Source of the DNA: an uncultured Cellvibrio sp.
GTDB taxonomy: Bacteria > Pseudomonadota > Gammaproteobacteria > Pseudomonadales > Cellvibrionaceae
DNA length: 63,418 nt
Direction of reading: 5' to 3'
Assembly: GCA_946481095.1 (NCBI GenBank)
Contig: CAMLML010000017.1
Span: 1-63,418, forward strand
Of the stretch, positions 25,998 to 35,121 are shown one piece after another (positions within the stretch are counted from its first letter, which is position 1; each line of letters starts with the position of its first letter). Below the pieces are notes generated by a model, which saw only the letters and a program-made list of their open reading frames with translations, did not search any database and had not been told where the DNA came from. Position numbers and translations under genes: made by a program.

Positions 25998-28904
25998 ATG
26001 ATCCATAAAAAATTCAACCCCAAACCACTTTCCCTCTGCATTTTGGCGGCCATTACACTGTCGGCAACAGTGAGTGCGCAGGATGATGTGGAAGAAGTCA
26101 CCATCACCGGCTTCAAGGCTTCATTAAGTTCCGCGTTAAACCAAAAACGCGAAAGCGCTGCTGCAGTTGACAGCATTATGTCGGAAGACGTGGGTAAGTT
26201 TCCCGATTCCAATTTGGCGGAATCCATGCAGCGTATCCCGGGTGTAGCCTTGTCGCGAGGCGATGGCGGTGAAGGCAAGACTATTTCCGTTCGCGGCCTG
26301 GGTGCAGAATTTACCCGTGTGCGTATCAATGGCATGGAAGGAACATCGCAAACAGGTTCTTCTGATATTTATGGTGCAGGCAATGGTGGCCGCAGTTTTG
26401 ATTTCAACGTATTTCCGACAGAAATTTTTTCCGAATTAACAGTGCGCAAAACTCCCAGTGCTGACATAGAAGAAGGATCCCTGGGTGCTACGGTTGACCT
26501 GAAAGTACAAAAACCTTTATCGCTGGGTGATGATCTGACCATGACAGGGACTGTGCGTGGGGTGTTCAATGACGTCAGCGAGTCCACTGATCCTCGCGCT
26601 TCATTTTTAATCAGTAAAAAGTTCGCCGAAGACAGTATGGGTGTGCTGGCATCCTTTGCTTACTCGGATCGCAACATTCGTGAAGTGGGGTATTCAGCAG
26701 TCAATATTCTGCCCACCTACATCAATGGAGGTTTCTGTTCACCAATAGGTTATACAGGAACCCAAAATCCTGCGAACAATGCAACCAAAGGTGCGGATGC
26801 TCTGAACTGCAGCACCAACAATCCACGTACCGGCAGTATAGAAGCTTATGAGTTACTGCAGTCCCGATTGGGCGGTCCATTGGGAGTAACTCCCGGTGGT
26901 GGTGTATTCCTGCCCCGTATTCCCCGTTATCTGAACTCTGAACAAGATGCTACCCGCACCGGTGGCACTCTGACATTTGAATGGCAACCCAACGAAAGTA
27001 CCAATATTTCTCTCGATAATCTTTATTCCGAATACGATGTGGTTCGCCTCGATAACTACATAGATGCCCTGTCATTTGCCCGTAGCGCGACCAATAATGG
27101 CCAACCGATGGTTTCCATTAAGGAACTGCAGGTAGACAGCAAGGGCTCACTTATTTATGGCTTGTTTGATGGCGTCGATCTGCGCTCTGAAAGCCTGATT
27201 GATCGTTTCACTTCCAGCTTCCAACAAACCAACCTGAATCTGACCCATCAATTAAATGATGCCGTCGAGATCAATGCATTAATTGGTCGTTCGGAATCTG
27301 TATTCGATAACCCCGAACGCCTGACAGTTAATCTGGATGCAATCGATACTGACAACTTCGGTATCGATTTCCGCAACCGCGGCAATGTGCCTATCCTCAG
27401 CTACGGCATAGATCTGACCAATCCGGCCAACTTCCAATACGCTGCAGGTCTAGCCGATGGCACTGTGTTGGGTAACTGGAACACCCGCCGGTTTGAACGC
27501 ACTACCGAAAACACCACTATGGAGGTAAATGCTGGCTGGCAATTCATGGAAGAGCTCAAACTTAAATTCGGTGTTCAAAGCCGCGAAAGTGATTTCAAAA
27601 CTGACAGTTTGATCATAGCACCCGGCTTTACTGCTACCCGTAACCTGCCCACCGGTGTAACCGTTGCTGACTTCACTCGTGTAGTGAATGGCGTCAATGA
27701 CAAGCTGGGTTCAAGAACCATGGGGAATTTTCTGGGTGTTAATCATGAAAAATGGAAGCAAGCCGTAGGCTTTAATGATTTTGTTTGGTGTGGTGCGGAA
27801 TGTGGTGCGCAATCACCCGGTGTAAAAGAATCGATTGATAGTGGTTACCTGATGCTCGAATTCGACTTCGACAATGCAGTTGTTCCAGTACGTGGTGATA
27901 TAGGCATGCGTTATCTGGAAACCAAACAACGCAGCCTGGGCTTTATCCCCACTGCCAATCCGACGGGTTCAACCTACCCTACAACGGCAAACCCGGCCAA
28001 AGTGAAGCGTGATTATGATGAATTGTTGCCATCCACCAATATTGTGCTGGAAATCAATCCGGACTTGCAGGCACGTTTTGCTTATGCAGAAGTCATGTCA
28101 CGTCCGGAATTGGGCCTGTTGATCCCAAGCGGTTCCATGAATCCCACTACCCGTACAGCCAGCATCGGTAACCCCTTCCTTGATCCTACTCATGCCGAGA
28201 CTTATGACGCAGCGCTGGAATGGTATTTTGATGAGAGCGCCCTGCTCTCTGTGGCTTACTTTGTGAAAGACATCAGTACCTATATCCAGTCAATCTCCAG
28301 CCTGGTCCCCTACAGCGAATTGGGTCTGCCCAACACATTACTGGAAGGCTCGGCAGCGACCCCGTCTGACCTGTTCACTGTAAACCGCTCAACCAACACG
28401 CCCGGCGGTATGCTCAAGGGTTACGAATTAAACCTGCAATTACCATTTACCTTCCTGCCAACCGGCTTTTGGCAAGACTTTGGTGTATTGGCCAATTACA
28501 CCCATGTGACCTCGGATATTAATTACGTGCTGCAAAGTGTTGGCGGTGTACCCACTCTGACAACCAATAACGACATGATTGGCCTATCGAAAAATGCTGC
28601 CAGTGCGACGCTTTATTATGAAAACGAATTGTTCAGCTTCCGCACTACCGGGAATTATCGTTCCGGTTATCTGCGTTCTGTTCCTTCCGGTGGTAACGAG
28701 AGTGATGTGCTGGGTAACCACTCCAGCTTGTTTGTGGATGCATCAGCCAGTTACAACCTCACTGACACAGTAAAACTGATTCTGGAAATGCAAAATCTCA
28801 CCGATGAACGCAACACCTTGTACATAGACAGCAAACGTCAGGATCCACTGTTTGAAACGCGTATTGGCCGCACCTTGACACTGGGTGTTAACGCCAAATT
28901 CTGA
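25998..28904 (+). CDS. TonB-dependent receptor 1 (glycan-uptake type)
   Basis: A 968-aa outer-membrane receptor for energised import of oligosaccharides. It has a signal peptide of about 27 residues, a TonB-box region (VEEVTITGF), the plug domain with PDSNLAESMQRIPGVALSRG and ISVRGLGAEFTRVRINGM, a long 22-strand barrel, and a terminal strand GRTLTLGVNAKF ending in Phe. The plug motif is that of the TonB-Xanth-Caul class, which handles plant glycans in Cellvibrio, Xanthomonas and Caulobacter. Position between CE12 and GH28 makes RG-I fragments the probable ligand. A strong terminator follows directly. Confidence 0.92.
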   Translation: MIHKKFNPKPLSLCILAAITLSATVSAQDDVEEVTITGFKASLSSALNQKRESAAAVDSIMSEDVGKFPDSNLAESMQRIPGVALSRGDGGEGKTISVRGLGAEFTRVRINGMEGTSQTGSSDIYGAGNGGRSFDFNVFPTEIFSELTVRKTPSADIEEGSLGATVDLKVQKPLSLGDDLTMTGTVRGVFNDVSESTDPRASFLISKKFAEDSMGVLASFAYSDRNIREVGYSAVNILPTYINGGFCSPIGYTGTQNPANNATKGADALNCSTNNPRTGSIEAYELLQSRLGGPLGVTPGGGVFLPRIPRYLNSEQDATRTGGTLTFEWQPNESTNISLDNLYSEYDVVRLDNYIDALSFARSATNNGQPMVSIKELQVDSKGSLIYGLFDGVDLRSESLIDRFTSSFQQTNLNLTHQLNDAVEINALIGRSESVFDNPERLTVNLDAIDTDNFGIDFRNRGNVPILSYGIDLTNPANFQYAAGLADGTVLGNWNTRRFERTTENTTMEVNAGWQFMEELKLKFGVQSRESDFKTDSLIIAPGFTATRNLPTGVTVADFTRVVNGVNDKLGSRTMGNFLGVNHEKWKQAVGFNDFVWCGAECGAQSPGVKESIDSGYLMLEFDFDNAVVPVRGDIGMRYLETKQRSLGFIPTANPTGSTYPTTANPAKVKRDYDELLPSTNIVLEINPDLQARFAYAEVMSRPELGLLIPSGSMNPTTRTASIGNPFLDPTHAETYDAALEWYFDESALLSVAYFVKDISTYIQSISSLVPYSELGLPNTLLEGSAATPSDLFTVNRSTNTPGGMLKGYELNLQLPFTFLPTGFWQDFGVLANYTHVTSDINYVLQSVGGVPTLTTNNDMIGLSKNAASATLYYENELFSFRTTGNYRSGYLRSVPSGGNESDVLGNHSSLFVDASASYNLTDTVKLILEMQNLTDERNTLYIDSKRQDPLFETRIGRTLTLGVNAKF

Positions 28905-28920
28905 TTTCCTCGTAGCTCTT

Positions 28921-28948
28921 GCTGCCGGATTATTCCGGCAGCTTTTTT
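28921..28948 (+). terminator. Rho-independent terminator after TonB receptor 1
   Basis: A perfect 9-bp GC-rich stem GCTGCCGGA/TCCGGCAGC (28921-28929/28934-28942) with a TTAT loop is followed by six T. It lies 16 bp after the receptor stop and separates it from GH28. Confidence 0.9.
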
Positions 28949-28961
28949 CCTCACAAGATTA

Positions 28962-30449
28962 ATGTCTGTTATTAGACACTCACACTTAATCAGACGATTC
29001 AAACACGCTATTCTTGAAAACTGGAATATTGAATTCATTAACCTACCGGTAAGTTCAACTATGACGACTCTCTCACCTTCTGTTGCAAAAACTGATATTG
29101 AAAAAACAAAATTTCCTATAGCCGCTCCACAACATATCAAGCCCATCGAAATAATCGCCAACAATTTTGGTGCAAAAGGAGATGGAATTAATGACGATAC
29201 CACCGCACTGCAAAAAGCAATTGATGCAGCCGCTGAAGAAAACGCGACGCTGATATTAAAACCTGGCACTTATCTAACAGGTTCGCTGTTTTTAAAATCC
29301 AATATGGCGTTACGTCTTGATAAAAATGTAACCTTGATCGGCAAGCAAAATATTGACGCTTATCCACGACAAAAAACACGTATTGCCGGTATTGAAATTG
29401 TTTGGCCATCCGCGTTATTGAATGTGTATGAACAATCTGATGTACATATTTACGGTGAAGGTACAATTGATGGCAATGGCACGGTGTTTTGGCAATCTTT
29501 TTGGGATAAACGTAATGCGTATGAAGGCAAAGGGTTGCGTTGGGCTGCTGATTATGATGCTGAACGTCCGCGCTTGATTCAAATTTATAATTCCAGTCGT
29601 ATTGAATTGGGTGGTGGTTTGCTTTTATCACGCGCTGGCTTTTGGACATTGCAAATTGTTTATTCCGACAATGTGACAGTCTCCAATGTCATCATTCGCA
29701 ACAACTCTGATGGCAAGGGGCCTTCAACTGATGGTATTGATGTGGATTCATCACATCATGTGTTAGTAGAAAAAGCTGATATAGATGTAAACGATGATGC
29801 GCTCTGTTTAAAAGCCGGGCGTGATGCCGATGGTTTGCGAGTCAATCGTCCCACTGAACATGTGGTGATTCGCGATTCGATTATTCGTCACGCTGAAGCC
29901 GGTGTTACTTTTGGCAGTGAAACTTCCGGCAGCATTCGTCATATTGATGTTTCCAATCTGGAAGTAATTGGCCCGGTGTACAGCGGTGTGTTTTTTAAAT
30001 CAGCGCATGTGCGTGGCGGGACTGTTTCCAATATCAATATTCGCAATATGACCATTAAAAACGCTGAAGCCGCTGTGCGTGTTGATCTTAACTGGCTACC
30101 TGTTTATTCCTATCCGGTCATTCCACCCGGAATCAAAAATATTCCTGAGCATTGGAAAATTCTTGCTACACCTGTACCTAAAGAAAAAGGGTTGCCGCAC
30201 TTACAGGATATTGAAATCAGTGATATCGAAGCCAAAGCTGATGTCGCTTTTTTATTACAAGCTTACGCAGAAGCACCGCTAAAAAATATGCATTTTAAAA
30301 ATGTGATGATCACCGCATCCACTGCAGGTGTAATTAGCCACGCAACCGGATTCAGCTTCAGCAACGTCACTCTGGAAACTGCTGATCCTGACCCGGTCAT
30401 ATTTGAAAATGTTTCCAATATTCAGGGTGAAATTAATTACGTGAGGTAA
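28962..30449 (+). CDS. GH28 polygalacturonase / rhamnogalacturonase-type enzyme
   Basis: A protein of up to 495 aa with a right-handed beta-helix fold. The Pectate_lyase_3-like opening FGAKGDGINDDTTALQKAID is followed by the GH28 motifs: TDGIDVDSSHHVLVEKADIDVNDDALCLKAG (split here; the two Asp of NDDA are catalytic), GVTFGSETSG replacing the classic GHG motif, and FKSAHVRGG replacing RIK. These changes are typical of exo-acting or rhamnogalacturonan-directed members. No convincing signal peptide is seen, so the enzyme may be cytoplasmic and act on imported oligomers. The start is uncertain: ATG 28962 and ATG 29061 both have weak ribosome sites, and clear homology begins near residue 60. Confidence 0.86.
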   Translation: MSVIRHSHLIRRFKHAILENWNIEFINLPVSSTMTTLSPSVAKTDIEKTKFPIAAPQHIKPIEIIANNFGAKGDGINDDTTALQKAIDAAAEENATLILKPGTYLTGSLFLKSNMALRLDKNVTLIGKQNIDAYPRQKTRIAGIEIVWPSALLNVYEQSDVHIYGEGTIDGNGTVFWQSFWDKRNAYEGKGLRWAADYDAERPRLIQIYNSSRIELGGGLLLSRAGFWTLQIVYSDNVTVSNVIIRNNSDGKGPSTDGIDVDSSHHVLVEKADIDVNDDALCLKAGRDADGLRVNRPTEHVVIRDSIIRHAEAGVTFGSETSGSIRHIDVSNLEVIGPVYSGVFFKSAHVRGGTVSNINIRNMTIKNAEAAVRVDLNWLPVYSYPVIPPGIKNIPEHWKILATPVPKEKGLPHLQDIEISDIEAKADVAFLLQAYAEAPLKNMHFKNVMITASTAGVISHATGFSFSNVTLETADPDPVIFENVSNIQGEINYVR

Positions 30450-30493
30450 TTGGAAAATGAATGTGTCGAATTCATTCACTACAGAGAAATCCT

Positions 30494-31852
30494 ATGAAAA
30501 CAAGAATTAGTATAACAAGAAGGGAATTATTAATTTCTTCCATTAGTAGCTTGCTATTGATGACAGGCAAAAACCTGTTTGCAGATACACAAGAAATATC
30601 AGAAAAAATGGCAACGCCATTCAATATCCCGACAGAATGGATTGACCCAATCAGTAATAAGAAAATTATTCGTCTTTCAAAAACCGATAATTCAAAATCA
30701 CTTTATTTTCACGATAATGCATTCACCAAAGATAGCCAATTCATGGTGTTAAACGCGCCCGAGGGTGTAGGTTTGTACGATTTCAAAAACCATAGGTATT
30801 CTCTGCTCGCCGAAGGTCGCTTTGAAGTCATTATGGTGTCCCGCAACCAACCCATTTGTTACGCACGAAAATACACGGGTGAATTTAAAGATAAAGACAA
30901 CAGTAATTTATTTGATAACATTGAATATTTTGCAATTGATATCTCCAGCGGAAAACAAAAATCCATTGGCGTTTTTCCGCAAGGATTTATTACATCAATC
31001 AATGCCAACGACACGCTTATGGCTGGCGCTTACACAACCGGGCTTGTGGAATTACAACCCGGCCCCAAAATCGCCAACACTGATGGTGGTTACAACGCCA
31101 CAGGAAAAGATGGCAAACCCTTGAGTTTTGCTGAAGCAAAAGAACTGCGCATGGCTGAACGTTTGGCTAAAAAAATTCCCATGGAAATTTTTACCATCAA
31201 TATCAAAACCGGTGAACGAAAAGTTGTAACGCGCTCTACTGATTGGCTCAACCATGTGCAATTCTCTCCAACTGATCCACGCAAAATACTTTATTGTCAC
31301 GAAGGCCCATGGCATATGGTGGATAGAATCTGGATGATTGATATAGATGGCAACAACAAACAAAAATTACATCAACGCAGCATGAATATGGAAATTGCAG
31401 GACATGAATTTTTTTCGGCTGATGGCAAAACAATTTATTACGATTTACAAACACCACGCGGTGAAGTGTTTTGGCTCGCCAGTTATCACCTTGAAACCAA
31501 AAAACGTATCTGGTATCACCTGCAGCGCGATGATTGGTCGGTACATTTCCAGATATCACGCGACGGTCAATTATTTGCCGGTGATGGCAGCGACAAAGAT
31601 ATGGTTGCTCGTGCTGAAAATGGAAAATATTTGTATTTATTCAGGCCGGACATTATTGAGGATTACGTTGTCAGTGCACCTGATGCCGCAGACTTGATTC
31701 GCCCTGGCAAACTCACCGGCACCAAACTGGTTGATATGAGCAAACACGATTATCGGGTTGAACCTAATCTGCAATTTTCACCCGATGGAAAATATTTGGT
31801 CTTTCGTTCGAACATGCATGGACCAATACATACCTATGCTGTAATCCTGTAA
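30494..31852 (+). CDS. Oligogalacturonate lyase (PL22)
   Basis: A 452-aa seven-bladed propeller enzyme that should split unsaturated digalacturonate to 5-keto-4-deoxyuronate. Family segments visible are KIIRLSKTDNSKSLYFHDNAF, YARKYTGEF, NHVQFSPTDPRKILYCHEGPW, WMIDIDGNN and AGHEFFSADGKTIYYD (split as motifs), with the conserved His of GHEFF. The start at 30494 gives MKTRISITRRELLISSISS, an Arg-Arg export signal, so unlike most cytoplasmic PL22 enzymes this one is probably periplasmic. The longer frame adds 11 residues upstream. It lies 44 bp after GH28 and is followed by a terminator. Confidence 0.88.
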   Translation: MKTRISITRRELLISSISSLLLMTGKNLFADTQEISEKMATPFNIPTEWIDPISNKKIIRLSKTDNSKSLYFHDNAFTKDSQFMVLNAPEGVGLYDFKNHRYSLLAEGRFEVIMVSRNQPICYARKYTGEFKDKDNSNLFDNIEYFAIDISSGKQKSIGVFPQGFITSINANDTLMAGAYTTGLVELQPGPKIANTDGGYNATGKDGKPLSFAEAKELRMAERLAKKIPMEIFTINIKTGERKVVTRSTDWLNHVQFSPTDPRKILYCHEGPWHMVDRIWMIDIDGNNKQKLHQRSMNMEIAGHEFFSADGKTIYYDLQTPRGEVFWLASYHLETKKRIWYHLQRDDWSVHFQISRDGQLFAGDGSDKDMVARAENGKYLYLFRPDIIEDYVVSAPDAADLIRPGKLTGTKLVDMSKHDYRVEPNLQFSPDGKYLVFRSNMHGPIHTYAVIL

Positions 31853-31869
31853 CCGATTTCTCTTTTCTG

Positions 31870-31900
31870 ATGGCTGTTACCCAGTGTAACGGCCATTTTT
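31870..31900 (+). terminator. Terminator after PL22
   Basis: ATGGCTGTTAC (31870-31880) and GTAACGGCCAT (31886-31896) pair with one T-G wobble around a CCAGT loop, followed by a short T run (31896-31900). It lies 17 bp after the PL22 stop. Confidence 0.75.
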
Positions 31901-31923
31901 ATTTGTTACCGAAATGATCATAT

Positions 31924-31949
31924 TTGACCGTTAAATGACTGTATATGAT
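31924..31949 (+). promoter_or_regulatory. Phased TGA repeats upstream of TonB receptor 2
   Basis: TTGAC, AATGAC and ATATGAT carry GA steps at 31926, 31937 and 31947, spaced 11 and 10 bp. This follows the pattern of the other promoters of the locus. It is about 90 bp upstream of the receptor start. Confidence 0.35.
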
Positions 31950-32036
31950 TGACATTGAAAATTATGTGATTAATATCGGCTTTGTTTAACCATACTTAAC
32001 GCGCCAATTCTTAAATAATAAATCTGAGGGAAAAAA

Positions 32037-34997
32037 ATGAGTCATCCCAATCATATTAAATCATCCTCTGTTTCCGGGCATATTCCATTTAAAGCCAGAG
32101 TTTTGCCTCGTTACATCGCTTCCCTGTTACTGACATCCAGCCTTGGTTTGATTGTGCCGACAACTCTGGCTCAGGACACAACCGACAAAGAAGAAAGCAA
32201 AGATGTAGAAGAGGTTATTGTTTCCGGAATTCGTTACAGCCAACGCAGCGCACTTGAACGCAAAAAAGCCGCTGTCACCATGACCGACTCTCTGGTTGCA
32301 GAAGATATAGGAGCATTCCCGGATAAAAATATTGCAGAAGCTCTGCAGCGCATTCCGGGCGTGCAAATGTCTCGTGATATAGGTGAAGGTAACTCTGTCA
32401 GTGTGCGCGGTGTTGACCCCGATCTTCTGCGTGTTGAGGTCAACAATGTAGGCGCCATGGGTATGGCTGGTAGTCGTGGGGTCGATTTCCGTGACATGGC
32501 ATCCGAATTGGTGAAATCACTTGATGTAATCAAAGGTTCCGAGGCGCGTATCACAGAGGGTGGGATTGGCGGCACCATTCAAGTGAATACCCGCAAACCC
32601 AATGAGTTTGAAAGTAATTTTTTTTCTGCTTCAGGCGAGGTCCAACGCAATGAATTAATTGATGATGTGATGCCTAAATTCAATCTTATAGGTGTTCATA
32701 AATTCAACGAAGATCTTGGTGTGCTGGTGAATCTGACAGGTTCTGATAAAAGCACAGTGATTCACGCATTGCGCAATACAGAGTGGGCACGCTTTTCGGA
32801 TTATGACCAATCAGCCGAGAAATCTTCAGTCAATCCCAGGTTTGATGACATCACCACACAAGCGGGTTGTGCTGCTATTACAGTGGCTGCTGATAGAACA
32901 GCCTGTACAGCACAATGGCAAGAATTTTCTCCTTTCCTGCCGCGTTACGGAATTTGGGCGCGTGATGAAAAACGCTTGAGCGCCAATGGTATGGTGCAAT
33001 ATGCCTTTAACGATAATTTATCTGCCTATTTAAGTTATACCTACAACGAACGCGACAAAACGGCTTACGATATTAACCTGCAATTTGATACCAGCTCTGC
33101 AGCACGTGTTAATCCTGCAACCGTTGTTGTTGATAACCGACACAATGTTGTGGAATTCGAATCTTCAGCCAGTGGCGCTGTTAGTAATCGTGTGTTGAAT
33201 CAAGATTGGTATCAAGAAACCAGCATGATAGAAACCGGCTTTGAATATAACAACGAGAAAATCCAACTCTCGGGTGTTATGGCTCAATCAAACTCGGAAC
33301 AGGATATAGATCAGCGTGGCGCCACCGCATTCGGCAATGCACCGGGCATGAAATTTACATTAAATGATCAAGGTCTACCTGATGTAGATTTATCGGGCGC
33401 CTACATCAGAAATGCCAGCAACCCAAGCGACAGATCAAACAGATTTGATGTGAACAGTCCATCAAGTTACACCGGTGGCTCATCCTTTAATTATCGCCCT
33501 TTAAAAGACGAAACCCGGGAAGATATGGTGAAGCTGGATTTTGCTTACACACCTGAATCCAATTTTTTTACCAAGTTTCAAACCGGCTACCAATACACCG
33601 GACAAAATTTTGCCAACTGGAGCTGGCGCTATGACATCAACCGTAACGTAGGTACAGCTTACAATGGTGTCGTGTGGACGCAGGCAGATCAGAATGCATT
33701 AATTCAAGGCCGCACCAAAGAAACCCCTGACTTCTTTGACCAATACAATCTTGGTGTAGATGCCCCACTAAGATGGCAAGCCCTCGATTCGCAAGCATTT
33801 ATTGACGAGCTGCAACGGGTCAGTGGCGATAACACCACACGCGAAGATCTGGCAATACAACGCGGCAATTTTGATGTTGAAGTATCAACCCATGCCATTT
33901 ATGCGCAGACCAATTTTGAAACCGCTATTGGTCGATTCCCCCTTGAAGGCAACCTGGGGGTGCGTGTAGTCGATACAGAAACACTGACCAATGGTGATGT
34001 AACTATCCGGGTAATGGTGAATCAGTTGGATGCCAATGGTAATCCGGTTATCAACCCCAACACTGGCACTCTTGCTGCTCCCATCGAAAGTTTGGATCAC
34101 CCTGACCGATTCAATGGCCGTAAAACGATTACCGAAGGTTATACCGAAGTGTTACCCAGTCTGAACCTGACTCTGGGATTAATCCCGGACGAACTGGAAC
34201 TTTTTTTTGGCGCTTCCAAGGTAATGGCTCATCCACGTATTGCAGATATCAACGTCAATGCGACTTGCACAATCAATGATGATATTCAGGCAAATATAGA
34301 CAACCTGCCAGATACCTGTACTGCAGGGAACCCTGCTCTTGATCCTTATAGTGCGACACAAATGGATTTGGCATTGAACTGGTACCCCAACGACTATTCC
34401 ATATTATCAGCTGCCTTCTTTACCAAAAAACTTGATACTTGGACCATCGATGCTACACGAAACGAAGATGTGGACTTTTTTAACGATGGCCGATTGTGGG
34501 ATGTCACACAAAAGCTCAACGGCAGTGGGGCAAAAATAAAAGGGATTGAATTACAAGCTGGTACCACTTTTACTATGTTGCCAGCACCACTTGACGGCTT
34601 GGGTACCAAAATTGGTTATACCTATATGGAAGCCGAAGATGTAGGTTTATTTAATAGCCTGACAGGTGAAGAGCTACCCTTCCCTTCACAATCAGAAGAC
34701 AGTTATGACATTACCGCTTTTTATGAAACAGACGTCTGGGGTGTTCGTGTTTCCTATAATTATCGAAGTCAATTTCTTTCAAATCCAAGAGATCGTTCAG
34801 GCAATCCGGCTTTTACCGAAGCAGCGGGTTATCTGGATGCCAAACTTAACTACAACATTTCCGAAAACTTAAAGATTTACATTGATGGCCGCAATCTGTC
34901 CAGCGAAGTACAAACCATCAATGCAGGACCAGGGCGTATGTCCACCTACGATTGGGCGGGGCGCGAATATGCGATAGGTATTTCTTACAAAATGTAA
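32037..34997 (+). CDS. TonB-dependent receptor 2 (glycan-uptake type)
   Basis: A 986-aa outer-membrane receptor of the same class as receptor 1. It has a long signal region (about 45 residues, ending TTLAQ), TonB box VEEVIVSGIRYSQ, plug motif PDKNIAEALQRIPGVQMSRD and SVRGVDPDLLRVEVNNVG, and a barrel that ends WAGREYAIGISYKM rather than in Phe. Two Cys-pairs (TQAGCAAITVAADRTAC and NATCTINDD...DTCTAG) lie in extracellular loops and may form disulfides. It differs enough from receptor 1 to suggest a different pectin fragment as ligand. It stands alone between two terminators, just before the PL11 lyase. Confidence 0.91.
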   Translation: MSHPNHIKSSSVSGHIPFKARVLPRYIASLLLTSSLGLIVPTTLAQDTTDKEESKDVEEVIVSGIRYSQRSALERKKAAVTMTDSLVAEDIGAFPDKNIAEALQRIPGVQMSRDIGEGNSVSVRGVDPDLLRVEVNNVGAMGMAGSRGVDFRDMASELVKSLDVIKGSEARITEGGIGGTIQVNTRKPNEFESNFFSASGEVQRNELIDDVMPKFNLIGVHKFNEDLGVLVNLTGSDKSTVIHALRNTEWARFSDYDQSAEKSSVNPRFDDITTQAGCAAITVAADRTACTAQWQEFSPFLPRYGIWARDEKRLSANGMVQYAFNDNLSAYLSYTYNERDKTAYDINLQFDTSSAARVNPATVVVDNRHNVVEFESSASGAVSNRVLNQDWYQETSMIETGFEYNNEKIQLSGVMAQSNSEQDIDQRGATAFGNAPGMKFTLNDQGLPDVDLSGAYIRNASNPSDRSNRFDVNSPSSYTGGSSFNYRPLKDETREDMVKLDFAYTPESNFFTKFQTGYQYTGQNFANWSWRYDINRNVGTAYNGVVWTQADQNALIQGRTKETPDFFDQYNLGVDAPLRWQALDSQAFIDELQRVSGDNTTREDLAIQRGNFDVEVSTHAIYAQTNFETAIGRFPLEGNLGVRVVDTETLTNGDVTIRVMVNQLDANGNPVINPNTGTLAAPIESLDHPDRFNGRKTITEGYTEVLPSLNLTLGLIPDELELFFGASKVMAHPRIADINVNATCTINDDIQANIDNLPDTCTAGNPALDPYSATQMDLALNWYPNDYSILSAAFFTKKLDTWTIDATRNEDVDFFNDGRLWDVTQKLNGSGAKIKGIELQAGTTFTMLPAPLDGLGTKIGYTYMEAEDVGLFNSLTGEELPFPSQSEDSYDITAFYETDVWGVRVSYNYRSQFLSNPRDRSGNPAFTEAAGYLDAKLNYNISENLKIYIDGRNLSSEVQTINAGPGRMSTYDWAGREYAIGISYKM

Positions 34998-35012
34998 TTT
35001 CTGTCCAACCTG

Positions 35013-35041
35013 AAACCCCGCGTAAAACCGGGGTTTTTTTA
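35013..35041 (+). terminator. Rho-independent terminator after TonB receptor 2
   Basis: AAACCCC (35013-35019) and GGGGTTT (35030-35036) form the stem, followed by T to 35040. It is 16 bp after the receptor stop. Confidence 0.85.
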
Positions 35042-35057
35042 TCGCTGTTTGAAAACT

Positions 35058-35083
35058 GGATCTCCGCTTCCGCGAGGATGACG
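35058..35083. repeat. REP-like hairpin ending GGATGACG (copy 2)
   Basis: GGATCTCCGC-TTCC-GCGAGGATGACG has the layout of the copies at 12083 and 37889: imperfect stem, TTCC loop and GGATGACG end. It lies between the receptor 2 terminator and the PL11 start. Confidence 0.6.
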
Positions 35084-35121
35084 AGCTTGAAATCAATCCA
35101 TTAATTCACCGGAGAATTAAT

